Shown here: piece by piece, positions 1 to 9,571 of the stretch
How the letters are laid out: each line of letters opens with the position of its first letter
How positions within the stretch are numbered: position 1 is the stretch's first letter
Origin: Alteraurantiacibacter buctensis
GTDB taxonomy: Bacteria; Pseudomonadota; Alphaproteobacteria; Sphingomonadales; Sphingomonadaceae
DNA: 64,000 bases
Direction: 5' to 3'
Assembly (NCBI RefSeq): GCF_009827655.1
Contig: NZ_WTYV01000001.1
Span: 868,001 to 932,000, forward strand
Program-made: the position numbers and the translations under genes
The notes under the pieces: model-generated
Told to the model about the DNA's origin: nothing
Seen by the model: the letters and a program-made list of their open reading frames with translations, nothing else
Database searches by the model: none

Positions 1-1959
1 CACGGTCAGCCCGTCAACCAGGTCGAAATCGGCACCTGCGGTCCAGGTGGTGGAGGTTTCCGGTTGCAGGTCGGGGTTCGGCCCCGAACCGACCGTGAAG
101 ACCGACCGCTCGGGCGGGTTGCCGCCCGGATTCTGGCGCGGCTGCACGAACAGCGCGGTGGAGTTGCCGAAGATTTCCGGGAAGCTCGGCGCGCGGAACG
201 ATGTGCCATAGCTGCCGCGCAGCATCACCCCGTCCACCGGCGACCAGTTGAGGCCGAACTTGGGATTGGTGGTGCCGCCCACGTCGCTGTAATCGTCATA
301 GCGTACCGCTGCCGTGACGGTCAGCTCCTCGAAGCCGCCCGTGGCATTGCCGGGACCGAAGACCGGCACGTTCAGTTCGGTGTAGACCGAATGGATCGTG
401 CGCCTGTTGGTGACTTCCGTGGGTGTGGCCGTGTTGCGCGTCTGCTCCTGCCGCTGGCCTTCGTAACCGACGGCAACCTTCACCTCGCCGCCGGGCAGCG
501 AGAATAGCGGACCGTTGACGCCCGCCTGCCAGGTGGAGAATTCCGCGTCAGTGGGGAAAGTGGAGTCGGCTTCGAAAATGGCCGCCAGCGTCGCCGCGCT
601 GGTGCGGCCCAAGCCATAGGGGTCGAAGGCTGTCGCCGGGTTGCTGCTGGCCAGCGCCGCCGCCAGCGCGGTGAGGTTGAGGCCGGCGGTCGAATCCGCG
701 CGATCCCTCGCCTTGCCATAGCCGAAGCGCCCTTCGAAGCTCCACTCATGCGGCAACTGGATCCGCAGCCCCGGGGTGATCTGCCAGTTGGTCTGGAAGC
801 CGGTGTACTGGTCGGGCTGGATATCGCGGCTGAAGTTGTAGGCAATGGTATAGCCGCCCGAGCCCGGCACGTAGAAGCTGGGTGCCACGAAAAAGGCGTT
901 GGTCTGCGGCACTGCCAGGTCGCGCGAGATCGCACCGGGCGTGCGCGAGAAGTCGCGGCGATTGAAGTAGCCATCGAAGATGAATTCCGCGCCCTCGAGG
1001 AATTCATAGGTCAGCGTGCTGCTGACAGAATCGTACTCCTGCTCCGGGAACAGGTCCTGCTGCTTGAACAGGTCGCATTCGGCCCGGGTGCCGGGGGTCA
1101 GCGAGTTGGCGTTGCTGGCCGTCAACTGATCGGGCAGCAGATAGGTCGTGGCTGCTGCCGCGCCGGGGGCGCGGTAGATCAGCGTGCCGGGGCTGCACTG
1201 GCGCGACAGGTTGCTCGGCCCGCCGAAGGGGCGCAGGTCGGACGTGGCGAAATCGCGATCAAGGCCGCTCAGGTTGGAGCGGTACGAGTGTTCGTAGGCG
1301 ACCATGAACTGGCCGCGATCGAACACGCGGCCAAGGGCCACACCGGCATTCCATTCGTGGAAGGCGCCATCCTCGGCTGTGTTGAACCGACCGAACGCCT
1401 CCACCCCGTCCAGATTGCGGCGGGGGATCAGGTTGACCACGCCGGCCACGGCATCCGAACCGTAGATGGCCGAGGCACCGTCGGCGATCACCTCGATCCG
1501 CTCGACACCCAGCGTCGGCAGCACCGACGGGTTGATGGCGCGGCCGTTGGAGGTCATCCGGTGGCCGTCGGTGATGATCAGCGTGGCGAACGGGCTGAGG
1601 CCGCGCAGGTTGATCGAGTTCGAGAAGGTCGCATTGCCGTTGCCGCCGCTCTGGTTACGCGAGCTGTCGGAAAAGCCCACGTCCAGCACGGCCGGCAGGT
1701 CCTGGATGATGCGGTCGATGGTGACCTGGCCGCTGGTCTCGATCTCGTCGCGGCCCAGCGCGGTCACGGTGGCGCCCACCGGGGCCACGTTGGCGATGCG
1801 CGAGCCGGTCACGATGATGCGATCGTCTTCGTCGGCGGTATCATCCTGCGCATCCTGCGCGAAGGCGGGTGCGGCCAGGAAGCCGGCGGCAACGATGGCA
1901 GCAAGCGAACTGGTGCGCAGGAACGCGGGCACAGTGGCCCTGCGGTTGTTCTTGGACAT
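1..1959 (-). CDS. TonB-dependent receptor, N-terminal 653 residues (cut by window start)
   Basis: Outer-membrane receptor for energised uptake of a large ligand. The start ATG (1957-1959) has GGGGAGG about 8 nt upstream. A signal peptide ending AAPAFAQD is followed by a TonB-box-like DRIIVTGSRI and a plug domain with NLRGLSPFATLIITDGHR and a GSDAVAGVVNLIPRRN segment. The barrel then runs off the window within a stretch reading ETSTTWTAGADFDLVDGLTV, which is typical of the later barrel. It is divergent from a GntR regulator and borders arabinose genes, so an arabino-oligosaccharide ligand is an inference. Frame is open throughout; the C-terminus lies outside the window. Confidence 0.93.
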   Translation of the reverse strand, partial: MSKNNRRATVPAFLRTSSLAAIVAAGFLAAPAFAQDAQDDTADEDDRIIVTGSRIANVAPVGATVTALGRDEIETSGQVTIDRIIQDLPAVLDVGFSDSSRNQSGGNGNATFSNSINLRGLSPFATLIITDGHRMTSNGRAINPSVLPTLGVERIEVIADGASAIYGSDAVAGVVNLIPRRNLDGVEAFGRFNTAEDGAFHEWNAGVALGRVFDRGQFMVAYEHSYRSNLSGLDRDFATSDLRPFGGPSNLSRQCSPGTLIYRAPGAAAATTYLLPDQLTASNANSLTPGTRAECDLFKQQDLFPEQEYDSVSSTLTYEFLEGAEFIFDGYFNRRDFSRTPGAISRDLAVPQTNAFFVAPSFYVPGSGGYTIAYNFSRDIQPDQYTGFQTNWQITPGLRIQLPHEWSFEGRFGYGKARDRADSTAGLNLTALAAALASSNPATAFDPYGLGRTSAATLAAIFEADSTFPTDAEFSTWQAGVNGPLFSLPGGEVKVAVGYEGQRQEQTRNTATPTEVTNRRTIHSVYTELNVPVFGPGNATGGFEELTVTAAVRYDDYSDVGGTTNPKFGLNWSPVDGVMLRGSYGTSFRAPSFPEIFGNSTALFVQPRQNPGGNPPERSVFTVGSGPNPDLQPETSTTWTAGADFDLVDGLTV

Positions 1960-2046
1960 GAAAACCTCCCCTCAAAGGATTCTGTTCTCTGGGAACCCTG
2001 AAACTGTCACATGTGCCAAGTGATTAGTCCGAGCAATCGAATTTTG

Positions 2047-2076
2047 GACAACCATATTGTTGACAATTTGGTTGTC
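2047..2076. promoter_or_regulatory. Inverted-repeat operator between TonB receptor and GntR gene
   Basis: GACAACCA (2047-2054) is repeated perfectly in inverted orientation as TGGTTGTC (2069-2076). A second dyad, ATTGTTGACAAT (2056-2067), is nested inside. The repeats overlap the -35 element of the GntR gene and a possible leftward promoter (TTGTCC, 17 nt, ACTAAT) for the receptor. Position and symmetry suggest an autoregulatory site for the adjacent GntR protein; binding is inferred. Confidence 0.6.
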
Positions 2077-2088
2077 ATCGGTGATATC
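2060..2088 (+). promoter_or_regulatory. Promoter of the GntR gene at 2098
   Basis: TTGACA (2060-2065), a 17-nt spacer and GATATC (2083-2088) make a near-consensus sigma-70 promoter. Transcription would start about 7-10 nt further on, at or next to the ATG at 2098, so the mRNA may be leaderless. No Shine-Dalgarno sequence precedes that ATG. Confidence 0.6.
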
Positions 2089-2097
2089 CCAAATATC

Positions 2098-2787
2098 ATG
2101 GACAAAGATTTCGACCTCCTGTCCCGCAAAGGCCCCAGCGGCATCGAGATCGCGGACTTCATCCGCGCGCAGATCCGGTCCAGCCGCTATGTGCCCGGCC
2201 AGCGGCTGGTGGAGGTGGACATCATCCGCCAGACCGGCGGCAGTCGCTTCAAGGTGCGCGAAGCCCTGCAGCGGCTGGCGGCCGAGGGGCTGGTGGAGAT
2301 CGAGGAATTCCGCGGCGCATCGGTGCGCGGCGCATCAATGGAGGAAGTGCGCCAGCTCTATCGCGCCCGCGCCGCGTTGGAAGGAATCTGCGCAGGCGAC
2401 TTTGCCATGCATGCCAGCGCCGAGGACAAGCAGAAGCTGGTGGACCTAGCCAATGCGATGGAAGAGTGCGTGGAAGGCGGCGCACCCGAAAAGTTCGGCC
2501 AGCTCAACGCCGAATGGCACACATTGATCATGCACGGCACGCGCAACTTCGTGATCGAGGACCTGGTCAAGCGGCTGAGCACGCCAGTTCACCACCTGCT
2601 GTTCGAGAACTTCTATCGCAGCGAGCGGCTGCGCGAAGCGGCGCATGACCACCGCAAGATTGTGGCGGCGGTGCTGGCAGGCGACGGGCCCGCCGCCGAG
2701 GCGGCCATGCGCGGCCACGTGGAAAACGGCCACCAGTTCCTGCGCAACCTCGACCGCGCCGTGCACCACGGCGGGATCGATATCTGA
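2098..2787 (+). CDS. GntR-family (FadR/FCD subfamily) transcriptional regulator
   Basis: A 229-residue regulator with an N-terminal winged helix (IADFIRAQIRSSRYVPGQRL, then SRFKVREALQRLAAEGLVE as recognition helix) and a helical FCD effector-binding domain from about residue 75. The FCD part shows RARAALEGICAG, EWHTLIMHGTRN and a C-terminal DHRKIVAAVLAGD, with the last His typical of FCD metal/ligand pockets. An upstream in-frame start at 2011 would add a tail encoded by the promoter and operator, so 2098 is preferred. It is divergent from the TonB receptor and probably controls it and itself. Confidence 0.85.
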   Translation: MDKDFDLLSRKGPSGIEIADFIRAQIRSSRYVPGQRLVEVDIIRQTGGSRFKVREALQRLAAEGLVEIEEFRGASVRGASMEEVRQLYRARAALEGICAGDFAMHASAEDKQKLVDLANAMEECVEGGAPEKFGQLNAEWHTLIMHGTRNFVIEDLVKRLSTPVHHLLFENFYRSERLREAAHDHRKIVAAVLAGDGPAAEAAMRGHVENGHQFLRNLDRAVHHGGIDI

Positions 2788-2803
2788 CGCTTGCGCAGTC
2801 CGG

Positions 2804-4228
2804 CTAGCCGCCGGCTGCGCGCGGGGGCTTGCAGTTGCTGGTTGCCAGTTGCGGCAATTCTAGCGCCTGAGCCTCCGGCGTACCGCAATAGCCGGGCAGG
2901 CCGTCACGCGGGGACTGGGTGGCATCCCACGCGGCCCACGCGGCCTTCAGGTCCGCTGCCAGGTCAGGCTCGGCATCCTTGCGGTTGGCGCGTTCGTGGG
3001 TGTCCGCCGACAGGTCGTAGAGGAACTCGTTGCCCTCGATCGAATACCACTTCCAGTGGCCCCGCCGCACGGCGCGCTGGTCATGCCCCTGGAAGTTGAA
3101 GAACAGCGTGCGGTCCTGCCGCTGGCCGCCCTGCAGCAGGCCCAGCAGCGGCATCCCGTCCACCGCCGCCACGTCATAGGTTACCCCGGCGGCCTCCAGC
3201 ATGGTGGGAAACCAGTCCATCGTCGCCACCATCTGGTCGCTCACCTGCCCGGCGCGCAGCACACGCGGATAGCGGATGATGGCAGGCACGCGGATGCCGC
3301 CTTCCAGCAGGTATCCCTTGGTGCCGCGGAACGGCCAGACTTCCGAATAGCGCTCGCCCCCGTTGTCGCTGGTGAAGATCACGAGGGTGTCGTGGGTCAG
3401 GCCAAGGTTGTCGATGGCGCGCAGCACGCGGCCGGTGTTGCGGTCCATGCTTTCGGTCATCGCCGCATAGACTTCCAGCGAGCCGCCATCGTTATGGTTG
3501 CCCTGGGTGCCCAGGGCAAAGTCCTCCGGCCCTTCCCACGGCCAGTGGGGTGCGCTGAAGTGCAGGTTCATGGCAAACGGCTGACCGGCCGCAACGGCCC
3601 CTTCAATCCGCCTGATCGCCTCGTCCGCCAGCAGCGTGGTCATGTAGCCCTCGCGCTCCACCGGATCGCGGCCTTCCATCAGCGCAGGTTCGCCCAGGTA
3701 TTCGTGGGTGAAATAGTCGAGCCCGCCGCCCAGGAAGCCGAAGAACTCGTCATAACCGAAGTTGAGCGGGCTGCCCCTTTCGGTCGGCCCCAGATGCCAC
3801 TTGCCCACCAGCGCGGTGCGATAGCCGGCCTGCTGCAGCAGCTTCATGTAGGTGTCGTAGCCTTCGGGGATCGCCGTCTCGCCCCATTCCCCGGCGCTGA
3901 ACGGCTCCACCCGCCCGGTGCGGAAGTGGGTGTTATAGCGGCCCGTGGCCAGCGCCAGCCGGGTGCACGAGCAGACCGGCGAATTGGCATAGGCATCGGT
4001 CAGCTTCACGCCCTGCGCGGCCAGCAGGTCAAGCTCGGGGGTGCGGATATGGCGCGAACCATAGCACGACAGGTCCGCCCAGCCCATGTCATCGGCCATG
4101 ATGAACAGGATGTTGGGGCGGCGTGCCGTGCCGCCGGTATCCTGTGCACGGACGGGCGCCCCGCCCACCAGTGCGGCGGCCCCGGCACTGCCCAGCAGGG
4201 TGCGGCGGGTAACGGATGTGCTTGCCAT
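2804..4228 (-). CDS. Secreted arylsulfatase-family enzyme with atypical CSCTR motif
   Basis: A 474-residue type I sulfatase. An N-terminal twin-arginine-like leader (TRRTLLGSAGAAALVGG) precedes PNILFIMADDMGWADLSCYG, the metal-binding start of the alkaline-phosphatase fold. Later motifs include GKWHLG and FTSDNGGERY. The active-site signature reads C86-S-C-T-R90 where the family has C-x-P/A-x-R, so Cys88 replaces the usual proline. Cys86 would be the formylglycine site. The start has GAAGG just upstream; the longer ORF has no such signal. It lies 133 nt downstream of the dehydratase in a leftward run from the mutarotase, suggesting sulfated sugar substrates. No anaerobic or FGE maturase is in the window. 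Confidence 0.88.
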   Translation of the reverse strand: MASTSVTRRTLLGSAGAAALVGGAPVRAQDTGGTARRPNILFIMADDMGWADLSCYGSRHIRTPELDLLAAQGVKLTDAYANSPVCSCTRLALATGRYNTHFRTGRVEPFSAGEWGETAIPEGYDTYMKLLQQAGYRTALVGKWHLGPTERGSPLNFGYDEFFGFLGGGLDYFTHEYLGEPALMEGRDPVEREGYMTTLLADEAIRRIEGAVAAGQPFAMNLHFSAPHWPWEGPEDFALGTQGNHNDGGSLEVYAAMTESMDRNTGRVLRAIDNLGLTHDTLVIFTSDNGGERYSEVWPFRGTKGYLLEGGIRVPAIIRYPRVLRAGQVSDQMVATMDWFPTMLEAAGVTYDVAAVDGMPLLGLLQGGQRQDRTLFFNFQGHDQRAVRRGHWKWYSIEGNEFLYDLSADTHERANRKDAEPDLAADLKAAWAAWDATQSPRDGLPGYCGTPEAQALELPQLATSNCKPPRAAGG

Positions 4229-4361
4229 AGAACCTTCGGGCCTTTCATTGGCGCGACCGGCGGTCCTCTCCCCACCAGCGCGCCGGATCTCGGCCACCAC
4301 CACGCCCAGAATGCCGCATTCGATACGCGCGGCAAGCATTTTCCTTTGCGGGACGCGGCCC

Positions 4362-6167
4362 TCAGTGGTTGTCGCGCGGCACGCCCTGTGTCTGCGCCAG
4401 GCGCTGGTATTTCTCGCTGCCTTCCAGGATCGCCCCGCTGTCTAGCTGGCCGACCAGCTTGCGCTGGATTTCCTGCCACGGGGTTTGCGATGCCGGAAAC
4501 TGGTAGCCGCCACCGGCCGCCAGCTCGGCCCGGCGGGCGTCCAGTTCCGCCTCCTCCAGCAACACGTCCACGCGCCGCGACTTCAGGTCCACCCGCAGCC
4601 GGTCACCGGTCTTGAGCAGCGCCAAGCCGCCCGCCACCGCCGCTTCCGGGCTGACATTGAGGATCGAGGGGCTGCCGCTGGTGCCCGACTGGCGGCCGTC
4701 ACCGACACACGGGATGGCATCGATGCCCTGGCTGATCAGGTAGGCGGGGGGCCGCATGTTGACCACTTCGGCCGCGCCCGGATAGCCCACCGGCCCCGCT
4801 CCGCGCATCACCAGGATGGTGTTGTCATCCAGCGCCATCGCGGGATCGTCGATCCGGTGGTGGTAGTCCTCCGGCCCGTCGAACACGGCCACGGTGCCGG
4901 TAAAGGCTTCGGGGTCGGCCGGATCGGACAGGTAGCGGGCGCGGAAATCGGCGCTGATGGCGCTGGTCTTCATGATCGCCGCATCGAACAGATTGCCCGA
5001 CAGGACCAGAAAGCCGGCGTTCTCCACCAGCGGCTGGCCCCAGGGATGGATCACCGCCTCTTCCTCGATGGCAACGCCGCGGCAGTTCTCGCCGATGGTG
5101 CGCCCGTTCACGGTCAGCGCATCTTCGGCGATCAGCCCTGCCCCCATCAGCTGGTTGACCACGGCGGGCACGCCGCCCGCGCGATAGTAATCTTCGCCCA
5201 GGTATTCACCCACCGGCTGCAGGTTGACCAGCAGCGGCACCTCATGGCCCAGCCGCTCCCATTCCTTCAGCGGCAGGTCCACGCCCACGTGGCGGGCCAT
5301 CGCGGCCAGGTGGATCGGCGCATTGGTAGAGCCGCCGATGGCCGAATTGACGACGATGGCGTTGCGGAACGCGTCCAGCGTCATGATGTCCGATGGCTTC
5401 AGGTCCTCGGCCACCATGTCCACGATCCGCTTGCCGGTGCGCCAGGCGCATTCCTGCCGGTCGCGATAGGGCGCGGGAATGGCGGCGGAACCGGGCAGCA
5501 TCATGCCCAGCGCCTCGGCCAGGCTGTTCATCGTGGTGGCCGTGCCCATGGTGTTGCAATAGCCGGTGCTGGGCGCGGACGAGGCGACCAGGCGGATGAA
5601 CTGCGCATCGTCGATCTGGCCGGTGGCCAGCAGTTGCCGCGCCTTCCACACGATGGTGCCGGACCCCGTGCGCTCGCCCTTGTGCCATCCGTTGAGCATG
5701 GGGCCGACCGACAGGGCAATGGCCGGGATATTCACCGTGGCCGCCGCCATCAGGCAAGCGGGCGTGGTCTTGTCACACCCGGTGGTCAGCACCACGCCAT
5801 CGATCGGATAGCCGTAGAGCGCTTCGACCAGCCCCAGGTAGGCCAGGTTCCGGTCCAGTCCCGCCGTGGGCCGCTTGCCGGTTTCCTGAATCGGGTGGAC
5901 GGGGAATTCCAGTGGAATGCCGCCCGCTTCGCGGATCCCGTCGCGCAAGCGCTCGGCCAGCACCAGGTGATGCCGGTTGCAGGGCGACAGGTCGCTGCCG
6001 GTCTGGGCGATGCCGATGATTGGCTTGCCCGATTGCAGTTCCTCAAGGCTGAGGCCGAAGTTCAGGTAGCGCTCCAGGTAGAGCGCCGTCATGTCGATGT
6101 TGGCGGGGTTGTCGAACCACTCGCGCGAGCGGAGTTTGCGGCCTTCAGTCACCGGCTTGTCGCTCAC
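4362..6167 (-). CDS. IlvD/Edd-family dehydratase, probable L-arabonate (pentonate) dehydratase
   Basis: A 601-residue iron-sulfur dehydratase. The N-terminus [11 protein letters not shown] is characteristic of the sugar-acid branch (arabonate/xylonate) and not of biosynthetic IlvD. Cluster cysteines appear in [17 protein letters not shown] and STGYCNTMG. The C-terminal domain carries [18 protein letters not shown]. It would convert L-arabonate to 2-keto-3-deoxy-L-arabonate, feeding the aldolase at 12144. The GTG at 6167 overlaps the mutarotase stop by 4 nt (GTGA), pointing to translational coupling; another in-frame GTG at 6188 is less likely. Substrate is inferred from neighbours; xylonate or fuconate are alternatives. 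Confidence 0.88.
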   Translation of the reverse strand: MSDKPVTEGRKLRSREWFDNPANIDMTALYLERYLNFGLSLEELQSGKPIIGIAQTGSDLSPCNRHHLVLAERLRDGIREAGGIPLEFPVHPIQETGKRPTAGLDRNLAYLGLVEALYGYPIDGVVLTTGCDKTTPACLMAAATVNIPAIALSVGPMLNGWHKGERTGSGTIVWKARQLLATGQIDDAQFIRLVASSAPSTGYCNTMGTATTMNSLAEALGMMLPGSAAIPAPYRDRQECAWRTGKRIVDMVAEDLKPSDIMTLDAFRNAIVVNSAIGGSTNAPIHLAAMARHVGVDLPLKEWERLGHEVPLLVNLQPVGEYLGEDYYRAGGVPAVVNQLMGAGLIAEDALTVNGRTIGENCRGVAIEEEAVIHPWGQPLVENAGFLVLSGNLFDAAIMKTSAISADFRARYLSDPADPEAFTGTVAVFDGPEDYHHRIDDPAMALDDNTILVMRGAGPVGYPGAAEVVNMRPPAYLISQGIDAIPCVGDGRQSGTSGSPSILNVSPEAAVAGGLALLKTGDRLRVDLKSRRVDVLLEEAELDARRAELAAGGGYQFPASQTPWQEIQRKLVGQLDSGAILEGSEKYQRLAQTQGVPRDNH

Positions 6168-7330
6168 TGGGCGGCCCCGCAATCGCACGAGACGCGATAG
6201 ACCATTTCGTGGTGGTAGGGCTGGCCCGGATTCACCCGTGCGGACACGAAGCCCGGCTGGTTGGGCGCATCCGGGAACTTCTGCGGCTCCAGCGCAATGC
6301 CGTCGCCCTGGCGATAGGCCAGGTTGCCACGACCATAGACGGTGCCATCGAGGAAGTTGCCGGTGTAGAACTGCACGCCCGGCTCGGTAGTCAGCACTTC
6401 CAGAACGCGGCCCGATGCCGGGTCTTCCAGCCGCGCGGCAAGCTGCGGGGTGGCGGTTACGCCCTTGTCGAGTGCGAAGTTGTGGTCATAGCCGCGGCCC
6501 AGGCGGATCTGCTCGTCGGTCCCGGCGCGCAGCCCCTCCGCGATCAGGCGGGGCTGGCGGAAGTCGAACACCGTGCCTGCCACGGCGCGCAGTTCCCCGG
6601 TGGGGATCAGCCCGCCATCGACCGGAGTGTAATGCGTTGCGGGAATGGTCAGCACGTTGACCATCGCCCCTTGCGGCGCGCCTGCGCCGGCCATGTTGAA
6701 CAGGGCATGGTTGGTCATGTTGACGATGGTGGGCGCATCAGTGACGGCATCGAAGGTGATGCCCAGCGCGCCCTGTTCGTCCAGCGAATAGGTGACGCGC
6801 ACGTCCAGGTTACCGGGATAGCCGGCATCGCCATCCGGACTGCGGTGGGCCAGCACCACGCGCGCCACCGGGCCACTCTCCACCGAGACCACGCGCCAGG
6901 TCACCTTGTCGAACCCCGCGCCGCCGCCGTGCAGCGAATTGGCCCCGTCATTGGCGGGCAGGCGGTATTCGCGTCCGTCCAGCGTGAAGCGCGCCCCGGC
7001 GATGCGGTTGGCATAGCGGCCCACGGTGACGCCGAAGAAATTGGGGAAGCGTTCGTAATCGGCGGCATCGTCATGGCCCAGCACCACGTCGGCCACCTCG
7101 CCCCCGCGCCCAGGCACCAGCAGCGATTGCAGCGTGGCACCATAGGTGAGCACGCGGGCCGTGATGCCATGCGAATTGCTGAGCACGATCGCCTCGATCG
7201 GGGTTCCGTCGGCGAGCTGCCCGGCATTCTCGCGCCGCGCCTCGCCCGCCGTGGCGGCAGGTGCCAGCGCCAGCACGGCCAGCATTGCCCCTGCGGCCGA
7301 AGCCACCCGTTTACCCGCAGCCCGCATCAT
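6164..7330 (-). CDS. galM: Secreted aldose 1-epimerase (mutarotase)
   Basis: Interconverts alpha and beta anomers of aldoses. A signal peptide ([18 protein letters not shown]) directs it to the periplasm. Family motifs include [27 protein letters not shown], the catalytic-His motif [10 protein letters not shown] and GRGYDHNF; the predicted catalytic Glu is in [13 protein letters not shown]. Two adjacent ATGs (7330, 7327) follow GAAGGGG; 7327 gives better spacing. It heads a leftward operon with the dehydratase and the sulfatase and is divergent from the sugar permease, consistent with preparing liberated sugar for uptake or for the anomer-specific dehydrogenase. Confidence 0.92.
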   Translation of the reverse strand: MMRAAGKRVASAAGAMLAVLALAPAATAGEARRENAGQLADGTPIEAIVLSNSHGITARVLTYGATLQSLLVPGRGGEVADVVLGHDDAADYERFPNFFGVTVGRYANRIAGARFTLDGREYRLPANDGANSLHGGGAGFDKVTWRVVSVESGPVARVVLAHRSPDGDAGYPGNLDVRVTYSLDEQGALGITFDAVTDAPTIVNMTNHALFNMAGAGAPQGAMVNVLTIPATHYTPVDGGLIPTGELRAVAGTVFDFRQPRLIAEGLRAGTDEQIRLGRGYDHNFALDKGVTATPQLAARLEDPASGRVLEVLTTEPGVQFYTGNFLDGTVYGRGNLAYRQGDGIALEPQKFPDAPNQPGFVSARVNPGQPYHHEMVYRVSCDCGAAQ

Positions 7331-7345
7331 GCGCCCCTTCACCGA

Positions 7346-7378
7346 TTGACCTTCTGATGGAGCGCATATACTCCGACA
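7346..7378 (+). promoter_or_regulatory. Divergent promoter and candidate GntR site between galM and permease
   Basis: Rightward elements are TTGACC (7346-7351) and TATACT (7367-7372) with a short 15-nt spacer. Leftward, TATATG with a TTGCGC 18 nt upstream can serve galM. The decamer TGTCGGAGTA (7378-7369, minus strand) covers both -10 regions and recurs exactly at 9572-9581, upstream of the dehydrogenase. This suggests one regulator for both divergent units, plausibly the GntR protein encoded at 8743-9486. Confidence 0.4.
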
Positions 7379-7443
7379 AAAAACGGCCGCGCAAGTGTTG
7401 CGATCTTGTGGCTGGCCCGATCGATCTGAGGGGATCTGCGAAA

Positions 7444-8727
7444 ATGGCCGAGAGCACCACCGAATCTGCCCAGACATCCGCAGGCGGCACCCGGTACGGT
7501 CCGGCGCTGGCGCTGCTGGCCAGCCTGTTCTTCATGTGGGGCTTCATCACGGTCATCAACAACACGCTGCTGCCGCACCTGCGCAGCGTGTTCGACCTGA
7601 ACTATACCCAGACTACCCTGATCGAGAGCGTGTGGTTCATCGCCTATTTCGTCGCCTCGATCCCCTCGGCCATGCTGATCCGGCGGATCGGTTACAAGCC
7701 TTCGCTGGTGGTGGGCCTGTGCGTGATGGCGGCGGGATCGCTGGGCATGGTGCCGGCGGCGCAGATCCCCAGTTATGGCGTCACGCTGGTGGCGCTGTTC
7801 GTCATCGCCTGCGGCATCACCCTGCTGCAGGTGGCCGCCAACCCCTATGTCGCCGTGGTCGGCCCGCCGGAGAGCGCCGAATCGCGCCTGACGCTGGTCC
7901 AGGCGTTCAATTCGATGGGCACCTTCTTCGCGCCCTATTTCGGCGGCTACCTGATCCTGTCACGCACCACCGGCGGCACATCGCTGGAAGGCACCCAGCT
8001 AACCGCGGCAGAGAAGCTGGCTGACGCGCAGGCGACGCAGCTGCCCTATATGCTGGTGGCAGGTGTGCTGCTGGTGATCGCGCTGATCATCTGGCGTTCC
8101 AACCTGCCGGCGCTGGGTGCAGCCACCAAGCGCGCAGGGGTGGAGGCGCGCAAGGGCATGTCACTGTGGGCGCACAAGAACCTGGTCTATGCCGTGCCCG
8201 CCATCTTCATCTACCTGATCGCCGAGATCGGCGTGGCCAACCTGTTCATCAACTTCGTGATCCAGCCAGACATTGCCGGCATCACCCCGGCGCAGGCGGC
8301 CAATTACCTGGTGCTGCTGTGGGGTGGGATGATGGTGGGGCGCTTTGCCGGCAGCTACCTGATGCGGCGGTTCGATGCGCGCCGGGTGCTGGCCTGCTTT
8401 GCCCTGTTCGCGCTGCTGGTGATGATCGGTGCTGCGACCCTGCATGGCCCCGTAGCCATGTGGTGCCTGATCCTGGTGGGCCTTGGCCATTCGATCATGT
8501 TCCCCACCATCTTTGCCCTTGGCATCAAGGGGCTGGGGCCGCTGACGGAGGAGGCATCGGGCCTGCTGATCATGGCCATCGCCGGCGGCGCGCTGGTGGT
8601 GGTGCAGGGCTGGCTGGCCGACGGTTATGGCCTGCAGACCAGCTTCTGGCTTACCGTGGCCTGCGAGGTCTACATCATCTGGTACGCGCTGGTGGGTGCC
8701 AGGCCCACGGGGCCGCAGTACGATTGA
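7444..8727 (+). CDS. MFS sugar permease, FucP/GluP-like
   Basis: A 427-residue, 12-helix inner-membrane sugar:proton symporter. Diagnostic features of the FucP-type group are FFMWGFITVINNTLLPHLR in helix 1, IACGITLLQVAANPYVAVVGP in helix 4 and ESRLTLVQAFNSMGTFFAPYFGG in helix 5. GAGGGG lies about 11 nt before the ATG at 7444; longer upstream extensions cover the promoter. It lies between the mutarotase (divergent) and a GntR regulator (convergent), and is the obvious importer of L-arabinose and/or D-galactose for the dehydrogenase at 9600. Confidence 0.9.
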   Translation: MAESTTESAQTSAGGTRYGPALALLASLFFMWGFITVINNTLLPHLRSVFDLNYTQTTLIESVWFIAYFVASIPSAMLIRRIGYKPSLVVGLCVMAAGSLGMVPAAQIPSYGVTLVALFVIACGITLLQVAANPYVAVVGPPESAESRLTLVQAFNSMGTFFAPYFGGYLILSRTTGGTSLEGTQLTAAEKLADAQATQLPYMLVAGVLLVIALIIWRSNLPALGAATKRAGVEARKGMSLWAHKNLVYAVPAIFIYLIAEIGVANLFINFVIQPDIAGITPAQAANYLVLLWGGMMVGRFAGSYLMRRFDARRVLACFALFALLVMIGAATLHGPVAMWCLILVGLGHSIMFPTIFALGIKGLGPLTEEASGLLIMAIAGGALVVVQGWLADGYGLQTSFWLTVACEVYIIWYALVGARPTGPQYD

Positions 8728-8742
8728 GGCCGGCAGGGGCGG

Positions 8743-9486
8743 CTATTCGCCGTCCATCGCGTCCTGCGTATCGGCCAGGGCCAGTTCCACCAGTGTGCGC
8801 ATCGCCTGGGTTGCGCCCTCCACATCCTGCGCGGCGATGGCATCGAACACCCGCACGTGATCGGGCAGCGGGTTCCGCGGCAGTTCGCGGGCGCGCTGCT
8901 TGAACTGGGTGGTCCAGTTGACCGCCGCACCGATGCCCGCAGCCAGCGCCTGCACCGCATCGTTGCCGGTGGCACGCAGGATTGCCTTGTGAAAATCGCG
9001 GTCCGCCGCGCGCCCTTCTTCCGAGGCCAGCGAGTGGCGGCGCATCAGGGCCAGCGCCTCGCGCATCTCGGCCAGTTGCAGCCGGTCACGCCGTGCGGCA
9101 GCCATGCCCGCCGCCGCCGGTTCCACCACGGCACGCAGCTCGAACAGGTCGCGCACGAACTTGCGGTCCGGCGTGCGGGCAAAGGCCCAGGCCAGCACAT
9201 CGGGGTCCAGCACGTTCCAGCGGCTGCGCGGCAGTACGCGGGTGCCCGCCTTGGGGCGGCTTTCCACCAGGCCCTTGGCGGTCAGCACCTGCATCGCCTC
9301 GCGATAGGCGCTGCGCGAAACGTTCAGCTCCTCGGCAAAGGCCACTTCACCCGACAGGACATCGCCCGGTGCATACTCGCCGCTAACGATGGCGATGCCC
9401 AACTTGTTGGCCACGGCGCCGTGCAGGCGCCGGCCCGGCCGCCGCACGGCTGCGCGTTCCACGTCATCGTCGCCAGTTTCGTTCAC
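8743..9486 (-). CDS. GntR-family (FadR/FCD) regulator of the sugar locus
   Basis: A 247-residue protein with an N-terminal winged helix (LGIAIVSGEYAPGDVL, SRSAYREAMQVLTAKGLVES) and an FCD domain containing LFELRAVVEPAAAG, ADRDFHKAILRATGND and PDHVRVFDAIAAQDVEGA. A WNVLDPDVLAWAF segment after the wing is typical of GntR regulators of sugar-acid catabolism (DgoR/GguR-like). The GTG start has AGGGGTG about 8 nt upstream. It is convergent with the permease and divergent from the dehydrogenase operon, so it probably responds to a pathway intermediate such as the sugar acid or its keto-deoxy derivative. Confidence 0.88.
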   Translation of the reverse strand: MNETGDDDVERAAVRRPGRRLHGAVANKLGIAIVSGEYAPGDVLSGEVAFAEELNVSRSAYREAMQVLTAKGLVESRPKAGTRVLPRSRWNVLDPDVLAWAFARTPDRKFVRDLFELRAVVEPAAAGMAAARRDRLQLAEMREALALMRRHSLASEEGRAADRDFHKAILRATGNDAVQALAAGIGAAVNWTTQFKQRARELPRNPLPDHVRVFDAIAAQDVEGATQAMRTLVELALADTQDAMDGE

Positions 9487-9571
9487 CGGGCACCCCTGTT
9501 GATCCTGTCCGGCCTACCCCCGTGGGCCGCGTGCTGGCAAGCCATGTTGCAATGCCCCGCCCGCTTCGATA

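Noticed and set aside
748-6200. Very long opposite-strand frames (748-2001, 2996-4615, 4485-6200 and many later ones)
   Set aside because: They are His/Gln/Arg/Gly-rich antisense shadows of clear genes, caused by high third-position GC, and have no start signals or family motifs.
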